Positions 35,280 through 45,386 are shown, numbered from the stretch's first letter. The stretch is 64,000 nucleotides of DNA from Prochlorococcus sp. AG-347-J22 (GCA_003279005.1 QCBY01000007.1:16052-80051); one strand, 5' to 3'. Notes: generated from the letters alone by a model not told the origin. Numbers and translations are program-made.

Positions 35280-38200
35280 ATGGGATTTGTTCCACTTCAT
35301 AATCATAGTGATTACAGCCTTCTTGATGGTGCAAGTCAAGTTTCAAAGATAGTCGAAAGAGCTTCTGATCTTGGGATGAATGCAATTGCTTTAACCGATC
35401 ATGGAGTAATGTATGGAGCTCTTGATTTAGTAAAAAAATGTAAAGAAAAAGGTATAAAACCAATTATTGGTAATGAAATGTATATTATCAATGGTTCAAT
35501 TGATGATCCTCAACCAAAGAAGGAAAAAAGATACCATTTAGTAGTATTAGCTAAAAATCATAGAGGGTATAAGAATCTTGTAAAACTTACTACACTAAGC
35601 CATCTTAATGGGATGAGGGGTAGAGGTATATTTTCTAGACCATGTATTGATAAATCTCTTTTAGAAAAATATAAAGATGGTCTTATTATCTCTACAGCAT
35701 GTTTAGGTGGGGAGATTCCTCAAGCCATCTTAAAAGGAAAGATTGATGTTGCTGAAAATATTGCTCTTTGGTATAAAAAATTATTTGGAGATGATTTTTA
35801 TCTTGAAATACAAGATCATGGCTCTGTAGAAGATAGGATTGTAAATGTTGAATTAATAAGAATCGCTAAAAGACACCAAATTAAAGTTATTGCTACTAAT
35901 GATGCTCACTACATCTCAAACATGGACGTTGAAGCGCATGATGCCCTACTTTGTGTCCTTACTGGTAAATTAATAAGTGATGAAAAAAGATTGAGATATA
36001 CAGGGACTGAATATATTAAAAGTGAAAATGAGATGCTTAAACTTTTTAATGATCATATTGACAATGAATCTATTAGAGAAGCTATCAATAATACTGTTGA
36101 GGTGTCAAAAAAGATTGAAGAATTTGAATTGTTTGGAACCTATAGAATGCCTAAATTTCCATTAAAAGAAAAGGATGATGATTCTTTATCCTTTTTGACG
36201 AAAATATCTAAGGAAGGTCTTTTAAAAAGATTTAACAAAAGTAATATTGATGAAGTTTCAGAGATTTATATAAAAAGATTATCTGCAGAATTAAAAATAA
36301 TTGATGATATGGGCTTCCCAGATTATTTTTTAGTTGTTTGGGATTATATAAAATTTGCTAGAGATAATTTAATACCAGTTGGTCCCGGGAGAGGTTCCGC
36401 TGCAGGTTCACTTGTAGCATATGCTCTTCAAATAACAAATATTGATCCTGTAAAACATGGATTGTTATTTGAGAGATTCTTAAATCCAGCTAGAAAGTCT
36501 ATGCCTGATATTGATACGGATTTTTGTATTGATAGGAGAAATGAAGTTATTGATTATGTAACCAATAGATATGGCGAAGATAAAGTGGCGCAAATAATTA
36601 CTTTTAACAAAATGACATCTAAAGCTGTATTAAAGGATGTCGCTAGAGTTCTTGATATTCCTTATGGGGAATCAGACAAGTTAGCTAAGTTGATACCAGT
36701 TGTAAGAGGAAAACCATTTAAGCTAAATGAAATGATTGATAAAAAATCTCCTAGTCCTGAATTTAGGGAGAAATATTTGAAAGATAGTAAGGTCAAAAGA
36801 TGGATTGATTTAGCACTAAGAATTGAAGGTACTAACAAAACTTATGGAGTTCATGCAGCAGGCGTTGTCATTTCATCAGAGCCTTTAGATATGCTTGTTC
36901 CCCTTCAAAGGAATAATGAAGGACAAATCATAACTCAATATTCAATGGATGATATTGAATCCCTAGGTTTGTTGAAAATGGACTTCTTGGGTCTTAAAAA
37001 TCTTACAATGATTGATAAGACAGTTTCTTTAATAGAATCCTCTACAGGACAAAAAATCAATATTGATGAATTACCTCCAAATGATAATAAAACTTTTGAT
37101 TTGATTGGAAGAGGTGATTTAGAAGGTATTTTCCAACTGGAATCTTCTGGGATGAAACAAGTTGTTAAAGACTTTAAGCCAAATTCTCTTGAAGATATTT
37201 CTTCTATTTTAGCTCTATATAGACCTGGCCCTCTTGATGCAGGTCTAATTCCCAAGTTTATCAATAGAAAAAACGGTAGTGAAAAAATAGATTTTCCTCA
37301 TCCTTTTATAGAATCAATTCTTACTGAAACCCATGGAATAATGGTTTATCAAGAGCAAATCATGAAAATTGCTCAAGATTTAGCTGGATATTCTCTTGGA
37401 GATGCTGATTTACTGCGTAGAGCTATGGGTAAAAAGAAAGTATCTGAGATGGTTAAACATCGTAACCTTTTTATTGAAGGTTCCTGCAATAAAGGGGTAG
37501 ATAAAAAACTTGCTAATGATCTTTTTGATCAAATGGTTTTATTTGCTGAATATTGTTTTAATAAAAGTCATTCGACGGCATATGGAGCGGTTACATACCA
37601 AACAGCTTTTTTAAAAGCTCATTTTCCAGTGGCTTATATGGCTTCTCTTCTAAGTGTGAATTCAGGCTCTACTGACAAAATGCAAAGGTATATTTCTAAT
37701 TGTTATTCAATGGGAATTGAGGTTATTTCACCCAGTATAAATTTATCTGGAATAGATTTTACAATTAAGAAGGATCAAATTTTATTTGGATTATCTGCAA
37801 TTAAAAATCTTGGAGATTCCGCAATAAAAAATATTATAGATAATCGGAATAAACTTGGAAGCTTCAAATCATTTTCGGATTTATGCGATCGTTTACCATC
37901 TAATATTTTAAATAAAAGGAATCTAGAATCTTTGATTCATTGTGGGGCTCTTGATGAATTTTCTGATAATAAAAATAGAGCTCAACTATTCTCCGATCTT
38001 GAACATGTAATGGAGTGGGCCTCTTCTCGTAATCGTGATCGCTTATCTGGTCAAGGAAATCTATTTGATTCCATAAGTAATTATGAAGAAAAAGAATTGT
38101 CTCTATCTCAACGATCTAAAGTTGATGATTATTCTTTAATTGAAAAGCTTAAATTAGAAAAGCAACTTTTAGGTTTCTATTTATCAGATCATCCATTAAA

Positions 38201-38780
38201 ACATCTCGCAAAGCCTGCTAAACTTGTTTCTCCAATGAGTATTTCTCAATTAGAAGAAGCGCAAGATAGAGCGAAGGTTTCTTTAGTTGGAATGATTCCT
38301 GAATTAAAGCAAATTACTACGAGAAAAGGAGACAGAATGGCAATTGTCCAACTTGAAGATCTTTCAGGAAGCTGTGAGGCAATAGTATTTCCAAAGACAT
38401 ATTGTATATTATCTGAATTTCTACTTACCGATACTAGATTATTAGTATGGGGAACTATTGACAAAAAGAGTGATAAGACACAGTTAATTATTGATGATTG
38501 CAGAGAAATTGATAACTTGAAATTACTAATTATTGACTTAGATAATTCTCAAGCCTCTGATATAAGAATTCAAAATACGATAAGAGATTGTTTAGTTAAA
38601 TTTAAACCAGATAAAAATAAATGTGGAATTAAGATTCCTGTACTGGCAGCTGTTAGGAATAATGATTCTGTAACCTATGTTAAGTTTGGAGATCAATTTT
38701 GTGTTGGAGATATTTTGGGAGTTACTAAATTACTTAAAGATAAATCTTTTCAGGTTAATTTAAAATCGTTAGTGACTTAA
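35280..38780 (+). CDS. dnaE: DNA polymerase III alpha subunit
   Basis: This 1166-residue replicative polymerase starts with a PHP domain (HNHSDYSLLDGASQ). The palm has the catalytic aspartates in MPDIDTDFCIDRR (Asp410, Asp412), and a C-terminal OB-type domain (TTRKGDRMAIVQLEDLSGS) is present. The split-intein insertion point found in many cyanobacterial DnaE proteins (Tyr758-Cys759, LFAEYCFNKSHS) is uninterrupted, so this gene is contiguous. It is convergent with the PAM68-like gene, 5 bp apart. Confidence 0.97.
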   Translation: MGFVPLHNHSDYSLLDGASQVSKIVERASDLGMNAIALTDHGVMYGALDLVKKCKEKGIKPIIGNEMYIINGSIDDPQPKKEKRYHLVVLAKNHRGYKNLVKLTTLSHLNGMRGRGIFSRPCIDKSLLEKYKDGLIISTACLGGEIPQAILKGKIDVAENIALWYKKLFGDDFYLEIQDHGSVEDRIVNVELIRIAKRHQIKVIATNDAHYISNMDVEAHDALLCVLTGKLISDEKRLRYTGTEYIKSENEMLKLFNDHIDNESIREAINNTVEVSKKIEEFELFGTYRMPKFPLKEKDDDSLSFLTKISKEGLLKRFNKSNIDEVSEIYIKRLSAELKIIDDMGFPDYFLVVWDYIKFARDNLIPVGPGRGSAAGSLVAYALQITNIDPVKHGLLFERFLNPARKSMPDIDTDFCIDRRNEVIDYVTNRYGEDKVAQIITFNKMTSKAVLKDVARVLDIPYGESDKLAKLIPVVRGKPFKLNEMIDKKSPSPEFREKYLKDSKVKRWIDLALRIEGTNKTYGVHAAGVVISSEPLDMLVPLQRNNEGQIITQYSMDDIESLGLLKMDFLGLKNLTMIDKTVSLIESSTGQKINIDELPPNDNKTFDLIGRGDLEGIFQLESSGMKQVVKDFKPNSLEDISSILALYRPGPLDAGLIPKFINRKNGSEKIDFPHPFIESILTETHGIMVYQEQIMKIAQDLAGYSLGDADLLRRAMGKKKVSEMVKHRNLFIEGSCNKGVDKKLANDLFDQMVLFAEYCFNKSHSTAYGAVTYQTAFLKAHFPVAYMASLLSVNSGSTDKMQRYISNCYSMGIEVISPSINLSGIDFTIKKDQILFGLSAIKNLGDSAIKNIIDNRNKLGSFKSFSDLCDRLPSNILNKRNLESLIHCGALDEFSDNKNRAQLFSDLEHVMEWASSRNRDRLSGQGNLFDSISNYEEKELSLSQRSKVDDYSLIEKLKLEKQLLGFYLSDHPLKHLAKPAKLVSPMSISQLEEAQDRAKVSLVGMIPELKQITTRKGDRMAIVQLEDLSGSCEAIVFPKTYCILSEFLLTDTRLLVWGTIDKKSDKTQLIIDDCREIDNLKLLIIDLDNSQASDIRIQNTIRDCLVKFKPDKNKCGIKIPVLAAVRNNDSVTYVKFGDQFCVGDILGVTKLLKDKSFQVNLKSLVT

Positions 38781-38785
38781 TTAAA

Positions 38786-39232
38786 TTACTTTTTCTTATC
38801 GAAGTTTTGAGAAGCAGGTCTAAAAGCAGCTTTAGCTCTTTGAATGTTTAAAGAAATATTTTCTATCCCAAAAAAACTTCCTGGTTCTTTATCCCAACTT
38901 GCTGATAATATTCCAAAACTCAAACCTCCAAGCCCTATTAAGAAAAATAATGCGGAAATTGCAATTGTTGAAGATGGGGGAATTTCAGCAATGTTTCTTG
39001 TAACAATTATATAACTTACAACAAATACAGACATACCCATAATTGTTGGAATTCCTGCTGTAAAAAAAATTCTTTTAGCCATTCTGTCGGCTACATATTT
39101 AGGTATCCCATTAGATTGTTTAAGCTTTGGGGTAATTAAAGGAACATTTTTTTGAGTATTTCTAAAGGCATTGACCTCTGATATTTTTTTCTTTTTTGTA
39201 GTATTTTTCTTTTTACCTTGTTTTTTTTTCAT
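38786..39232 (-). CDS. PAM68-like photosystem II assembly protein (DUF3464)
   Basis: This 148-residue protein has a very lysine-rich N-terminus (KKKQGKKKNTTKKKK), a conserved PKYVADRMAKRIFFTAGIPT segment (about 44-63) and two membrane spans (IMGMSVFVVSYIIVT and ISALFFLIGLGGLSFGI). This matches PAM68, which helps early photosystem II assembly and CP43/CP47 insertion in the thylakoid. It lies 10 bp downstream of rpsO on the same strand. Confidence 0.85.
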   Translation of the reverse strand: MKKKQGKKKNTTKKKKISEVNAFRNTQKNVPLITPKLKQSNGIPKYVADRMAKRIFFTAGIPTIMGMSVFVVSYIIVTRNIAEIPPSSTIAISALFFLIGLGGLSFGILSASWDKEPGSFFGIENISLNIQRAKAAFRPASQNFDKKK

Positions 39233-39242
39233 TAAGGGAAAT

Positions 39243-39512
39243 TTATCCTCTGATTCCGATTTTTTTAATTAGATCTTGATAATTTTGGGGATTTTTAATT
39301 TTCAAGTATGATAATAATCTTTTTCTTTTCCCTATCATTTTTAATAAGCCTTGCCTTGAAGCATAATCATGAATATTTTCTTGCAGATGGTCACTTAATT
39401 TGGAAATTTTTTCAGAGAGCATTGCAACCTGCACTTCAACAGATCCTGTATCTTTTGCATGTACTTGATGGGATTCAATTAGTTTTTGTTTTTCGGCTGT
39501 ATCGAGTGTCAT
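39243..39512 (-). CDS. rpsO: 30S ribosomal protein S15
   Basis: This 89-residue S15 begins [18 protein letters not shown] and has the rRNA-binding segment [22 protein letters not shown] and the [19 protein letters not shown] signature (both given without the flanks). It binds the 16S rRNA three-way junction. The N-terminal methionine at 39512 is the family start. It is between ruvA (46 bp upstream) and the PAM68 gene on the same strand. Confidence 0.97.
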   Translation of the reverse strand: MTLDTAEKQKLIESHQVHAKDTGSVEVQVAMLSEKISKLSDHLQENIHDYASRQGLLKMIGKRKRLLSYLKIKNPQNYQDLIKKIGIRG

Positions 39513-39557
39513 TAAATTTATAAACTTATTTGTATTTTACTACGTAATTGGCCTAAA

Positions 39558-40232
39558 TTAATACTTTTGTCTATCTAAATAGTTCATGGCAACTTTTAGT
39601 AAATTTTCAAAAGAAAAAGAATTTTTTGCTAAAGTCTGAATTTTATTATTTTTAATATCTTTAATAAGTTTGGGAAATAAATTTTTTATTTCTTTCTTGG
39701 GGTAGTTTAAAGATTGAAGAGTTAGATCAATATCTTCGAAAATTGATTGTAATTCTTTATTATTTAAAAGAAAATTATTTTCATCAAAATTTTCTTCTAC
39801 AGTTTGTTTGTTAATTATTTTGCTTTTTAATTCAAGAATTATACGTTCTGTCATCTTTTGTCCAATTCCTTGTACAGAACCAATCAACTTTTTGTCATTG
39901 TTGTTTATCGCATTAATTATTTGAGTTAAAGAAAATTTATTTAATAATGACATTCCGATTTGAGATCCAATACCCTTAATATTAAGAATTTGAATAAAGA
40001 AATCTCTTTGATCCTTTAATGTAAAACCAAAAAACGTATCAGAGTCTTCTTTTTTTATATGTTTCAACCATAAGATTATTTCTTTTTTAGAAATTTTATT
40101 TAAATTGATGTCTACCAATACTGATTCTAAGGTTTGAATTTCATAACCTAATCCCTGACAATTAATTAATATGTAGAATTTATTATTAGCTTGCCATGCA
40201 CTTACTAATTCTCCTTTTATCCAGCTAATCAA
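39558..40232 (-). CDS. ruvA: Holliday junction DNA helicase subunit RuvA
   Basis: This 224-residue RuvA binds Holliday junctions as a tetramer and recruits RuvB. The N-terminal OB domain begins MISWIKGELVSAWQANNKF; tandem helix-hairpin-helix motifs appear in LNIKGIGSQIGMSLLNKF (about 88-105) and GSVQGIGQKMTERIILEL (about 123-140). The C-terminal domain is longer and lysine-rich. Its ATG abuts the stop of the upstream glycine-zipper gene without a gap. ruvB and ruvC are not in the window. Confidence 0.93.
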   Translation of the reverse strand: MISWIKGELVSAWQANNKFYILINCQGLGYEIQTLESVLVDINLNKISKKEIILWLKHIKKEDSDTFFGFTLKDQRDFFIQILNIKGIGSQIGMSLLNKFSLTQIINAINNNDKKLIGSVQGIGQKMTERIILELKSKIINKQTVEENFDENNFLLNNKELQSIFEDIDLTLQSLNYPKKEIKNLFPKLIKDIKNNKIQTLAKNSFSFENLLKVAMNYLDRQKY

Positions 40233-40571
40233 TTATCCACCATCCACCTGACATCCAATAGCTGCTCCAGTTACTGCTCCCAATGGGACAGCCCACCAAC
40301 GACCTTGTTTCCTTGAAACTGCACCTCCAATTCCACCACCAAGTAATGCACCTGCTATCTTTCCATCAGTACATTCATCTTTCTTGTCTCCTCCACAAGG
40401 TATTTCTACATCTACTTCATAATTTCTAACATAACCTGGGCTTGATTTTGTTCCAGGAATATATTCTTCCCTATATTCAGTCCTAGTACATGTTACGGAT
40501 TTAGGAGTTGATGACTTAACTTCCAGAAATGGATAGAAACTGAAAATTACTAATAAGAAAAATTTCATCAC
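40233..40571 (-). CDS. exported glycine-zipper protein (112 aa)
   Basis: A signal peptide (MMKFFLLVIFSFYPFLEVKS) is followed by a polar domain with two paired cysteines (SVTCTRTEY and IPCGGDKKDEC). A glycine-zipper span follows, KIAGALLGGGIGGAVSRK (about 73-90), and the end is GAVTGAAIGCQVDGG. This resembles the 17-kDa surface-antigen/glycine-zipper_2TM class of envelope proteins. The protein is probably in the outer or thylakoid membrane. It abuts ruvA; no functional link is implied. Confidence 0.65.
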   Translation of the reverse strand: MMKFFLLVIFSFYPFLEVKSSTPKSVTCTRTEYREEYIPGTKSSPGYVRNYEVDVEIPCGGDKKDECTDGKIAGALLGGGIGGAVSRKQGRWWAVPLGAVTGAAIGCQVDGG

Positions 40572-40592
40572 AAATTTATTTCTAGTAATATT

Positions 40593-41480
40593 TTAAATCT
40601 TTTTTAGTATTTTGCTAGTAGAAATAATAGTTCCTAACAAAACTAGTAATGAACCAATTATAAAATTGATATTTATTATTTCATTGAAGAATAAAAACCC
40701 CCATAAAGAGCCAAAAAATACTTGTAAATAATTTATCGTAGCTGCTTCTGAGGTTGGCAATTGCTTTATCCCAACGGTTAAAAATGTTTGTCCGGCCTGT
40801 GTAAAAAATCCTATACCAAGGATCCAAACTATATCAATAATATTTGGTGTTACCCAATTCATTAATACAATGGGTGATAGCGTAATTACAGACACTAATG
40901 GAAAGTATTTTATTATTATAAAAATATCCTCTGTTAATGATAGTTTCTTTACTGTTATGTAAGCCAAGGAGGTTGAGACAGCCCCAAGAAATGCAATTAA
41001 TAAGACAAATTTATCTAGCTCAATTTTCAAACTTGATAATTGGTATGGATTTAAGATTATTAATATTCCTAACCATCCTATTAAAGATGCAATAACAACA
41101 TTCTTAGTAATCTTTTCATTAATAAGAATTCCAGCAAAAATAGATATGAAAATTGGGTAAGTATATTGAATAACAGTAGCGATATTTAGAGGCATATTTC
41201 GTATAGCATAAAAAATACAAACCAATGCTATAGTCCCCAAAATGCCTCTCAAGATAAGTAATGGTTTGTTATTTCCCCAAGGATTTAAATTTTTTTTATT
41301 TATTATTAAAGAGGTTATTGACAAGCTTAATAATGATCTGAAAAATACCAATTCATATATCGGTATCCTATTATCAATTTTCTTCACGCAAAGAGTCATA
41401 AGGCTAAAGAAAAGGGATGCAAATATTAAATTAATCTTATTAATTGCTTTACTATTTCGATTGAAAAACTCTTTCAACAT
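40593..41480 (-). CDS. EamA/DMT-superfamily permease
   Basis: This 295-residue protein has about ten membrane spans in two repeated halves, as in the drug/metabolite transporter superfamily. Motifs near the start of each half (KIDNRIPIYELVFFRSLLSL; FTQAGQTFLTVGIKQLPTSE) match EamA domains. Substrate is not predictable; amino acids, nucleobases or other metabolites are possible. It starts 98 bp from the divergent dnaG gene. Confidence 0.8.
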   Translation of the reverse strand: MLKEFFNRNSKAINKINLIFASLFFSLMTLCVKKIDNRIPIYELVFFRSLLSLSITSLIINKKNLNPWGNNKPLLILRGILGTIALVCIFYAIRNMPLNIATVIQYTYPIFISIFAGILINEKITKNVVIASLIGWLGILIILNPYQLSSLKIELDKFVLLIAFLGAVSTSLAYITVKKLSLTEDIFIIIKYFPLVSVITLSPIVLMNWVTPNIIDIVWILGIGFFTQAGQTFLTVGIKQLPTSEAATINYLQVFFGSLWGFLFFNEIININFIIGSLLVLLGTIISTSKILKKI

Positions 41481-41578
41481 TACTAAAAAATAATTTTATT
41501 GTGAAATTTTGTAGATTCTTCTAAAAATTTGTTCTATAACATAGTGACAATGTGACTTCTTTTTGGAAATAAATATAA

Positions 41579-43624
41579 ATGGGACCTTCGATACATCCAA
41601 GCACTATACAGGAGGTTAAAGATAAAGCAGATATTGTAGATGTTATTTCTGAACATATTGTCTTAAAGAAAAAGGGAAAAGAATTTGTGGGAATATGCCC
41701 TTTTCATGATGATAGTAAACCATCCATGACTGTTTCTCCCACTAAACAATTTTATTATTGTTTCTCTTGTGGAGCCGGAGGAAATTCTATTAAATTTTTA
41801 ATGGAGTTTACTCGTAATAACTTTACAGACGTTGTTCTCTCTCTTGCAAAAAAGAATGATATTAATGTAATAAATGTTGATGGCCCTCAACAAGAGATAT
41901 ATAAAAAACAATTATCTAGAAGAGAGGAACTATACAAGATTCTTCGAGTTGCAAAAGACTGGTTTAAATCTCAATTAAATAATTCATTAGGAAAGGAAGC
42001 GCATCATTATTTGACATCAAAAAGAAATTTAAATACTAAAAATATTAATGATTTTGAATTAGGTTTTGCTCCTAATTCATGGAATGATTTATTTAATTAT
42101 CTTTCAAAAGTGGAAAAATTTCCTATAAAGTCTATTTTAAGCGCAGGCCTTGTGATCTCAAAAGAAAATTCTGATAAGATTTATGATCGCTTTAGAAATA
42201 GATTGATAGTTCCTATTTTTGATATGCAAGGAAGAGTTGTTGCTTTTGGGGGTAGATCTCTTGATTCTCAGGAACCCAAATATTTAAATTCTCCCGAATC
42301 CGAAGTTTTTGAGAAAGGTAAAATTTTATTTGCGTTTAATAAAGCATCTAGCAATATTAGAAAAAGAGATAAGGCAGTTATAGTAGAAGGTTATTTTGAT
42401 GTTATTTCACTTCATTCCAGAGGTATTACGAATTCTGTAGCTTCTCTTGGAACAGCTTTAAACAAATATCAAATATCCCAACTTTGTAGATGTACTGATA
42501 GTAAAAATATAATCATTAATTTTGATTCTGATAATGCAGGTAGATTAGCTACAAAAAGGGTTATAAATGAAGTTGAAAGCTTATCACTTCATGATCAAAT
42601 AAACTTAAAAATACTTCAAATAAAATCATTTAAAGACCCTGACGAGTATCTTAAAAGAAATACTGCAGAAGATTATTTTAATTTAATAGATAATGCCTCT
42701 TTCTGGATTGATTGGGAGATTGATCAGATTTTTAATAACAAAGACTTATCTAAATCTGATATATTTCAGAACGTTATTTCTTCAATAGTTAAGCTACTAA
42801 GTAAACTGCCTCAATCTGCTACTAGAACGCACTATTTGCAAAAAGTTTCTGAAAGATTAAGTAAGGGTCAAGCGAGATTAGCTATTAAATTTGAAGAAGA
42901 CTTGAGAAAACAAGTTAAAGGATTTCGTTGGCATGGAAGATCAAAAAAATTTGAACAGCCAAATGAAATTAGTCAACGTGAAAGAAATGAATCAGAAATA
43001 ATTTATTATTATCTACATTGTCCCGAACATAGACTTTTTATTCGTGAAGAATTACTTAAAAGAGAAATAGATATTTTCAATACTGAAAGTATTCGTCTTA
43101 TTTGGGAATCTATCTCACAAATAGAAGAAAATAATTTAGGTTCGAATTATTTAGATGATTTGAAAAATGCAAATAATAAAAAATTGAGCAATGACTTTAA
43201 TTCAATTAACTTGATTTCACTTTTACCTGATCACCTGGCTCTTAACAATCTTGAAGTCTCAAATAATATTAATACTTTTATTAATCCGGATGAATTATTT
43301 TTAACCAATCTAAAAAATCCTTTAGAAAATCTTCTTGGAACTTTGTCTCTTCTTGAAAGATATAAATCATTAAAAAGATGTAGACATCTCATTGAATCTT
43401 GGGGTTCTCAAAGACTTAAAACTTTAGAAAACTGTATTTCTATTTTAATTGATAATTCTTCCTTAGAAACTTCAGACTCTAATAAAGAAATTGATGATGT
43501 CTTTAAAGATTTAAACTCAGATGCTATTAAATTTCAAGAATTATATTATCTAGAAAGAGAGCATATCAATCTACTCGATAAACAACGTTGTGGAAATTTT
43601 TCTTATAAAAAAATAAGTCTTTAA
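41579..43624 (+). CDS. dnaG: DNA primase
   Basis: This 681-residue primase starts with an N-terminal zinc ribbon: CPFHDDSKPSM (Cys and His) and YYCFSCGAGG (paired cysteines). The TOPRIM core has VEGYFDVISLHSRGI and NFDSDNAGRLATKR with the metal-binding acidic residues. A C-terminal helicase-interacting region follows (after about 450), poorly conserved as usual. It makes RNA primers for the DnaE polymerase encoded about 3 kb upstream. The frame runs ATG to TAA without interruption. Confidence 0.95.
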   Translation: MGPSIHPSTIQEVKDKADIVDVISEHIVLKKKGKEFVGICPFHDDSKPSMTVSPTKQFYYCFSCGAGGNSIKFLMEFTRNNFTDVVLSLAKKNDINVINVDGPQQEIYKKQLSRREELYKILRVAKDWFKSQLNNSLGKEAHHYLTSKRNLNTKNINDFELGFAPNSWNDLFNYLSKVEKFPIKSILSAGLVISKENSDKIYDRFRNRLIVPIFDMQGRVVAFGGRSLDSQEPKYLNSPESEVFEKGKILFAFNKASSNIRKRDKAVIVEGYFDVISLHSRGITNSVASLGTALNKYQISQLCRCTDSKNIIINFDSDNAGRLATKRVINEVESLSLHDQINLKILQIKSFKDPDEYLKRNTAEDYFNLIDNASFWIDWEIDQIFNNKDLSKSDIFQNVISSIVKLLSKLPQSATRTHYLQKVSERLSKGQARLAIKFEEDLRKQVKGFRWHGRSKKFEQPNEISQRERNESEIIYYYLHCPEHRLFIREELLKREIDIFNTESIRLIWESISQIEENNLGSNYLDDLKNANNKKLSNDFNSINLISLLPDHLALNNLEVSNNINTFINPDELFLTNLKNPLENLLGTLSLLERYKSLKRCRHLIESWGSQRLKTLENCISILIDNSSLETSDSNKEIDDVFKDLNSDAIKFQELYYLEREHINLLDKQRCGNFSYKKISL

Positions 43625-43628
43625 CAAT

Positions 43629-44084
43629 TTATAAGCAATAACTTTTCAGTATTTCTTTTATTTTTCTTGGCCTGTCTTCCATAACATAAGCTTCTAATTC
43701 TTTATCTAAATTCCCAGATATTCGTACTGATGATTTTAGAGCTTTTAATTTTCCTTTATGGATTTTATCTTCTATATTTTTTATTACTCCTATGGGTTTA
43801 TTGTTATTGCATGACTGGACTAGATGTGTTGTCTCATGCCTTAAAGCTCTTCTTATATAAAGATTTGTTTTGTGATTATCGTAACGCTTGTCTTCTCTAT
43901 AACCTCCTAATTTTTTCGCATTTTGAGTGCAAATAACGATTTTTTTTTCTCTTTTTTTATAAAAACCAACAAACTTTTTATCTATAAGGCAAAGCTCTGT
44001 ATTCTCTTCTATTGAATGATTTGATTTATTGATTAGTTCTATTATTTCTCTATCGATCTTGTTTAAAAATAATATAAATTCCAT
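43629..44084 (-). CDS. small HExxH putative zinc metallopeptidase-like protein
   Basis: This 151-residue protein has an HExxH motif (RHETTHLVQ, His83-Glu84-His87), with acidic residues in the C-terminal ELEAYVMED (Glu129/Glu131) as candidate third ligand. This is the layout of minimal zincin-like peptidases of the gluzincin type. No signal peptide or membrane span is visible, so it is probably cytosolic. Activity is inferred, as some HExxH proteins are inactive. It is convergent with dnaG (4 bp) and 9 bp beyond umuC on the same strand, perhaps in the umu transcript. Confidence 0.6.
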   Translation of the reverse strand: MEFILFLNKIDREIIELINKSNHSIEENTELCLIDKKFVGFYKKREKKIVICTQNAKKLGGYREDKRYDNHKTNLYIRRALRHETTHLVQSCNNNKPIGVIKNIEDKIHKGKLKALKSSVRISGNLDKELEAYVMEDRPRKIKEILKSYCL

Positions 44085-44093
44085 TTCCGCTTT

Positions 44094-45386
44094 TTATACA
44101 ATTATATTTGGGATTTTTTTAATATCTGTTGTTGATCCGGGACTTAATGAATTTCTATTCATTGTCCAGTCTTGTGGCTTTTTTGCAATTGCCCATGTAA
44201 TTGCTTTATTATTAAATTTTTTATTCAAAGAGTCAATTGTTTTCATAAGACTTATTGATTTTATTGAGTCTTCTTGAGACTCGTAATTGATAATTGATTG
44301 CTGTAAATATTTGCAGTTAGTTAAATCCTGCATTAAAACTCCAGCTTTTGATAATTTATATTCTGGAGAGTAAATCTCTTTAGATAATGCGACGACTGTT
44401 TTTAAAATAGTACTTGTGTTATTTGTTGCATTTATAAGTTTTTTATGAGCACTTTTTTGATAAGGATTATTTGAATAATGACTAGTTCTTGTAAATACTG
44501 TAATGGTAGATGATTTTAAATTTTGACTTCTCATTTTTGCTGACGCTTTTATTGCATAAATTGCTAATGCTTGAGTTAAATCTTCTAATTTTGTGATTGG
44601 TTTGCCAAAACTTCTACTTACTTGAATCTCTTTCTTTGGCTTTTTATTTATTTCTATCGGAAGACATTTATTACCTTTTAATTCCAATTGCAACCTTTTC
44701 CCTACGACTCCTAACTTTTTAATGATTTCATCTTGATCCATATCTCTTAATTCTTTCGCATTTTTAATTCCTTTGCTTTGTAACCAATTAGATGTTTGTT
44801 TACCAATTCCCCATATGTTTTCTACACTAATTTTTCTTAAGTAATCATTCTCATTTTCGATTCTAACTAAATCAAATATTCCTGCTGAAGAATTAATATT
44901 CTTAGCTAGCTTATTAGCAATTTTCGCCCTTACTTTATTTTCGCCTATTCCAATTGTTAAAGTTATTCCTAGGCTTTGATATATTAAGCATCTTACTTTT
45001 CTTGCCCAAGGATGTAAACTTTTATCCTTAGGTCTAAGAATTGAGACAAAGGCTTCATCAATAGAATAAATCTCCATCTCTTCAGAATAGTTCTTTAATA
45101 AATTCATTAATCTCTTGCTCATGTCACCATAGAGTGAGTAATTTGAACTTAAAACTACGACCCCTAATCTATTCAATCTTTCTTTTGCCTTAAAATAAGG
45201 AATTCCCATTTTAATTTTTAATGCACGAGCTTCAGGACTTCTTGCGATAACACAGCCATCGTTATTAGATAAAATTACTACTGGTTTATTTCTTAAATGC
45301 GGGTTAATACTTTGTTCGCATGAGGCATAGAAATTATTAGCATCTATAAGAGCTATTGATTGAGTACTGGAACTTTTGCTTTTCAT
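44094..45386 (-). CDS. umuC: error-prone Y-family DNA polymerase V catalytic subunit
   Basis: This 430-residue Y-family polymerase begins with the palm motif IALIDANNFYASCEQSINP and includes the SIDEAFVSI catalytic acids. It also has a helix-hairpin-helix segment (GIGKQTSNWLQSKGI) and a little-finger domain with SRSFGKPITKLEDLTQAL. It copies past DNA lesions, at a cost in accuracy, after SOS induction. It overlaps umuD by 4 nt. Translesion genes are retained here despite a reduced genome. Confidence 0.93.
   Translation of the reverse strand: MKSKSSSTQSIALIDANNFYASCEQSINPHLRNKPVVILSNNDGCVIARSPEARALKIKMGIPYFKAKERLNRLGVVVLSSNYSLYGDMSKRLMNLLKNYSEEMEIYSIDEAFVSILRPKDKSLHPWARKVRCLIYQSLGITLTIGIGENKVRAKIANKLAKNINSSAGIFDLVRIENENDYLRKISVENIWGIGKQTSNWLQSKGIKNAKELRDMDQDEIIKKLGVVGKRLQLELKGNKCLPIEINKKPKKEIQVSRSFGKPITKLEDLTQALAIYAIKASAKMRSQNLKSSTITVFTRTSHYSNNPYQKSAHKKLINATNNTSTILKTVVALSKEIYSPEYKLSKAGVLMQDLTNCKYLQQSIINYESQEDSIKSISLMKTIDSLNKKFNNKAITWAIAKKPQDWTMNRNSLSPGSTTDIKKIPNIIV

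Noticed and set aside
43730..43936. 68-codon plus-strand hydrophobic frame
   Set aside because: Opposite strand of the HExxH gene, no start context, and its composition comes from A+T-rich DNA.
44029..44277. 82-codon plus-strand frame within umuC
   Set aside because: It lies antisense to umuC and the small HExxH gene, both with clear motifs; it is an incidental hydrophobic frame.
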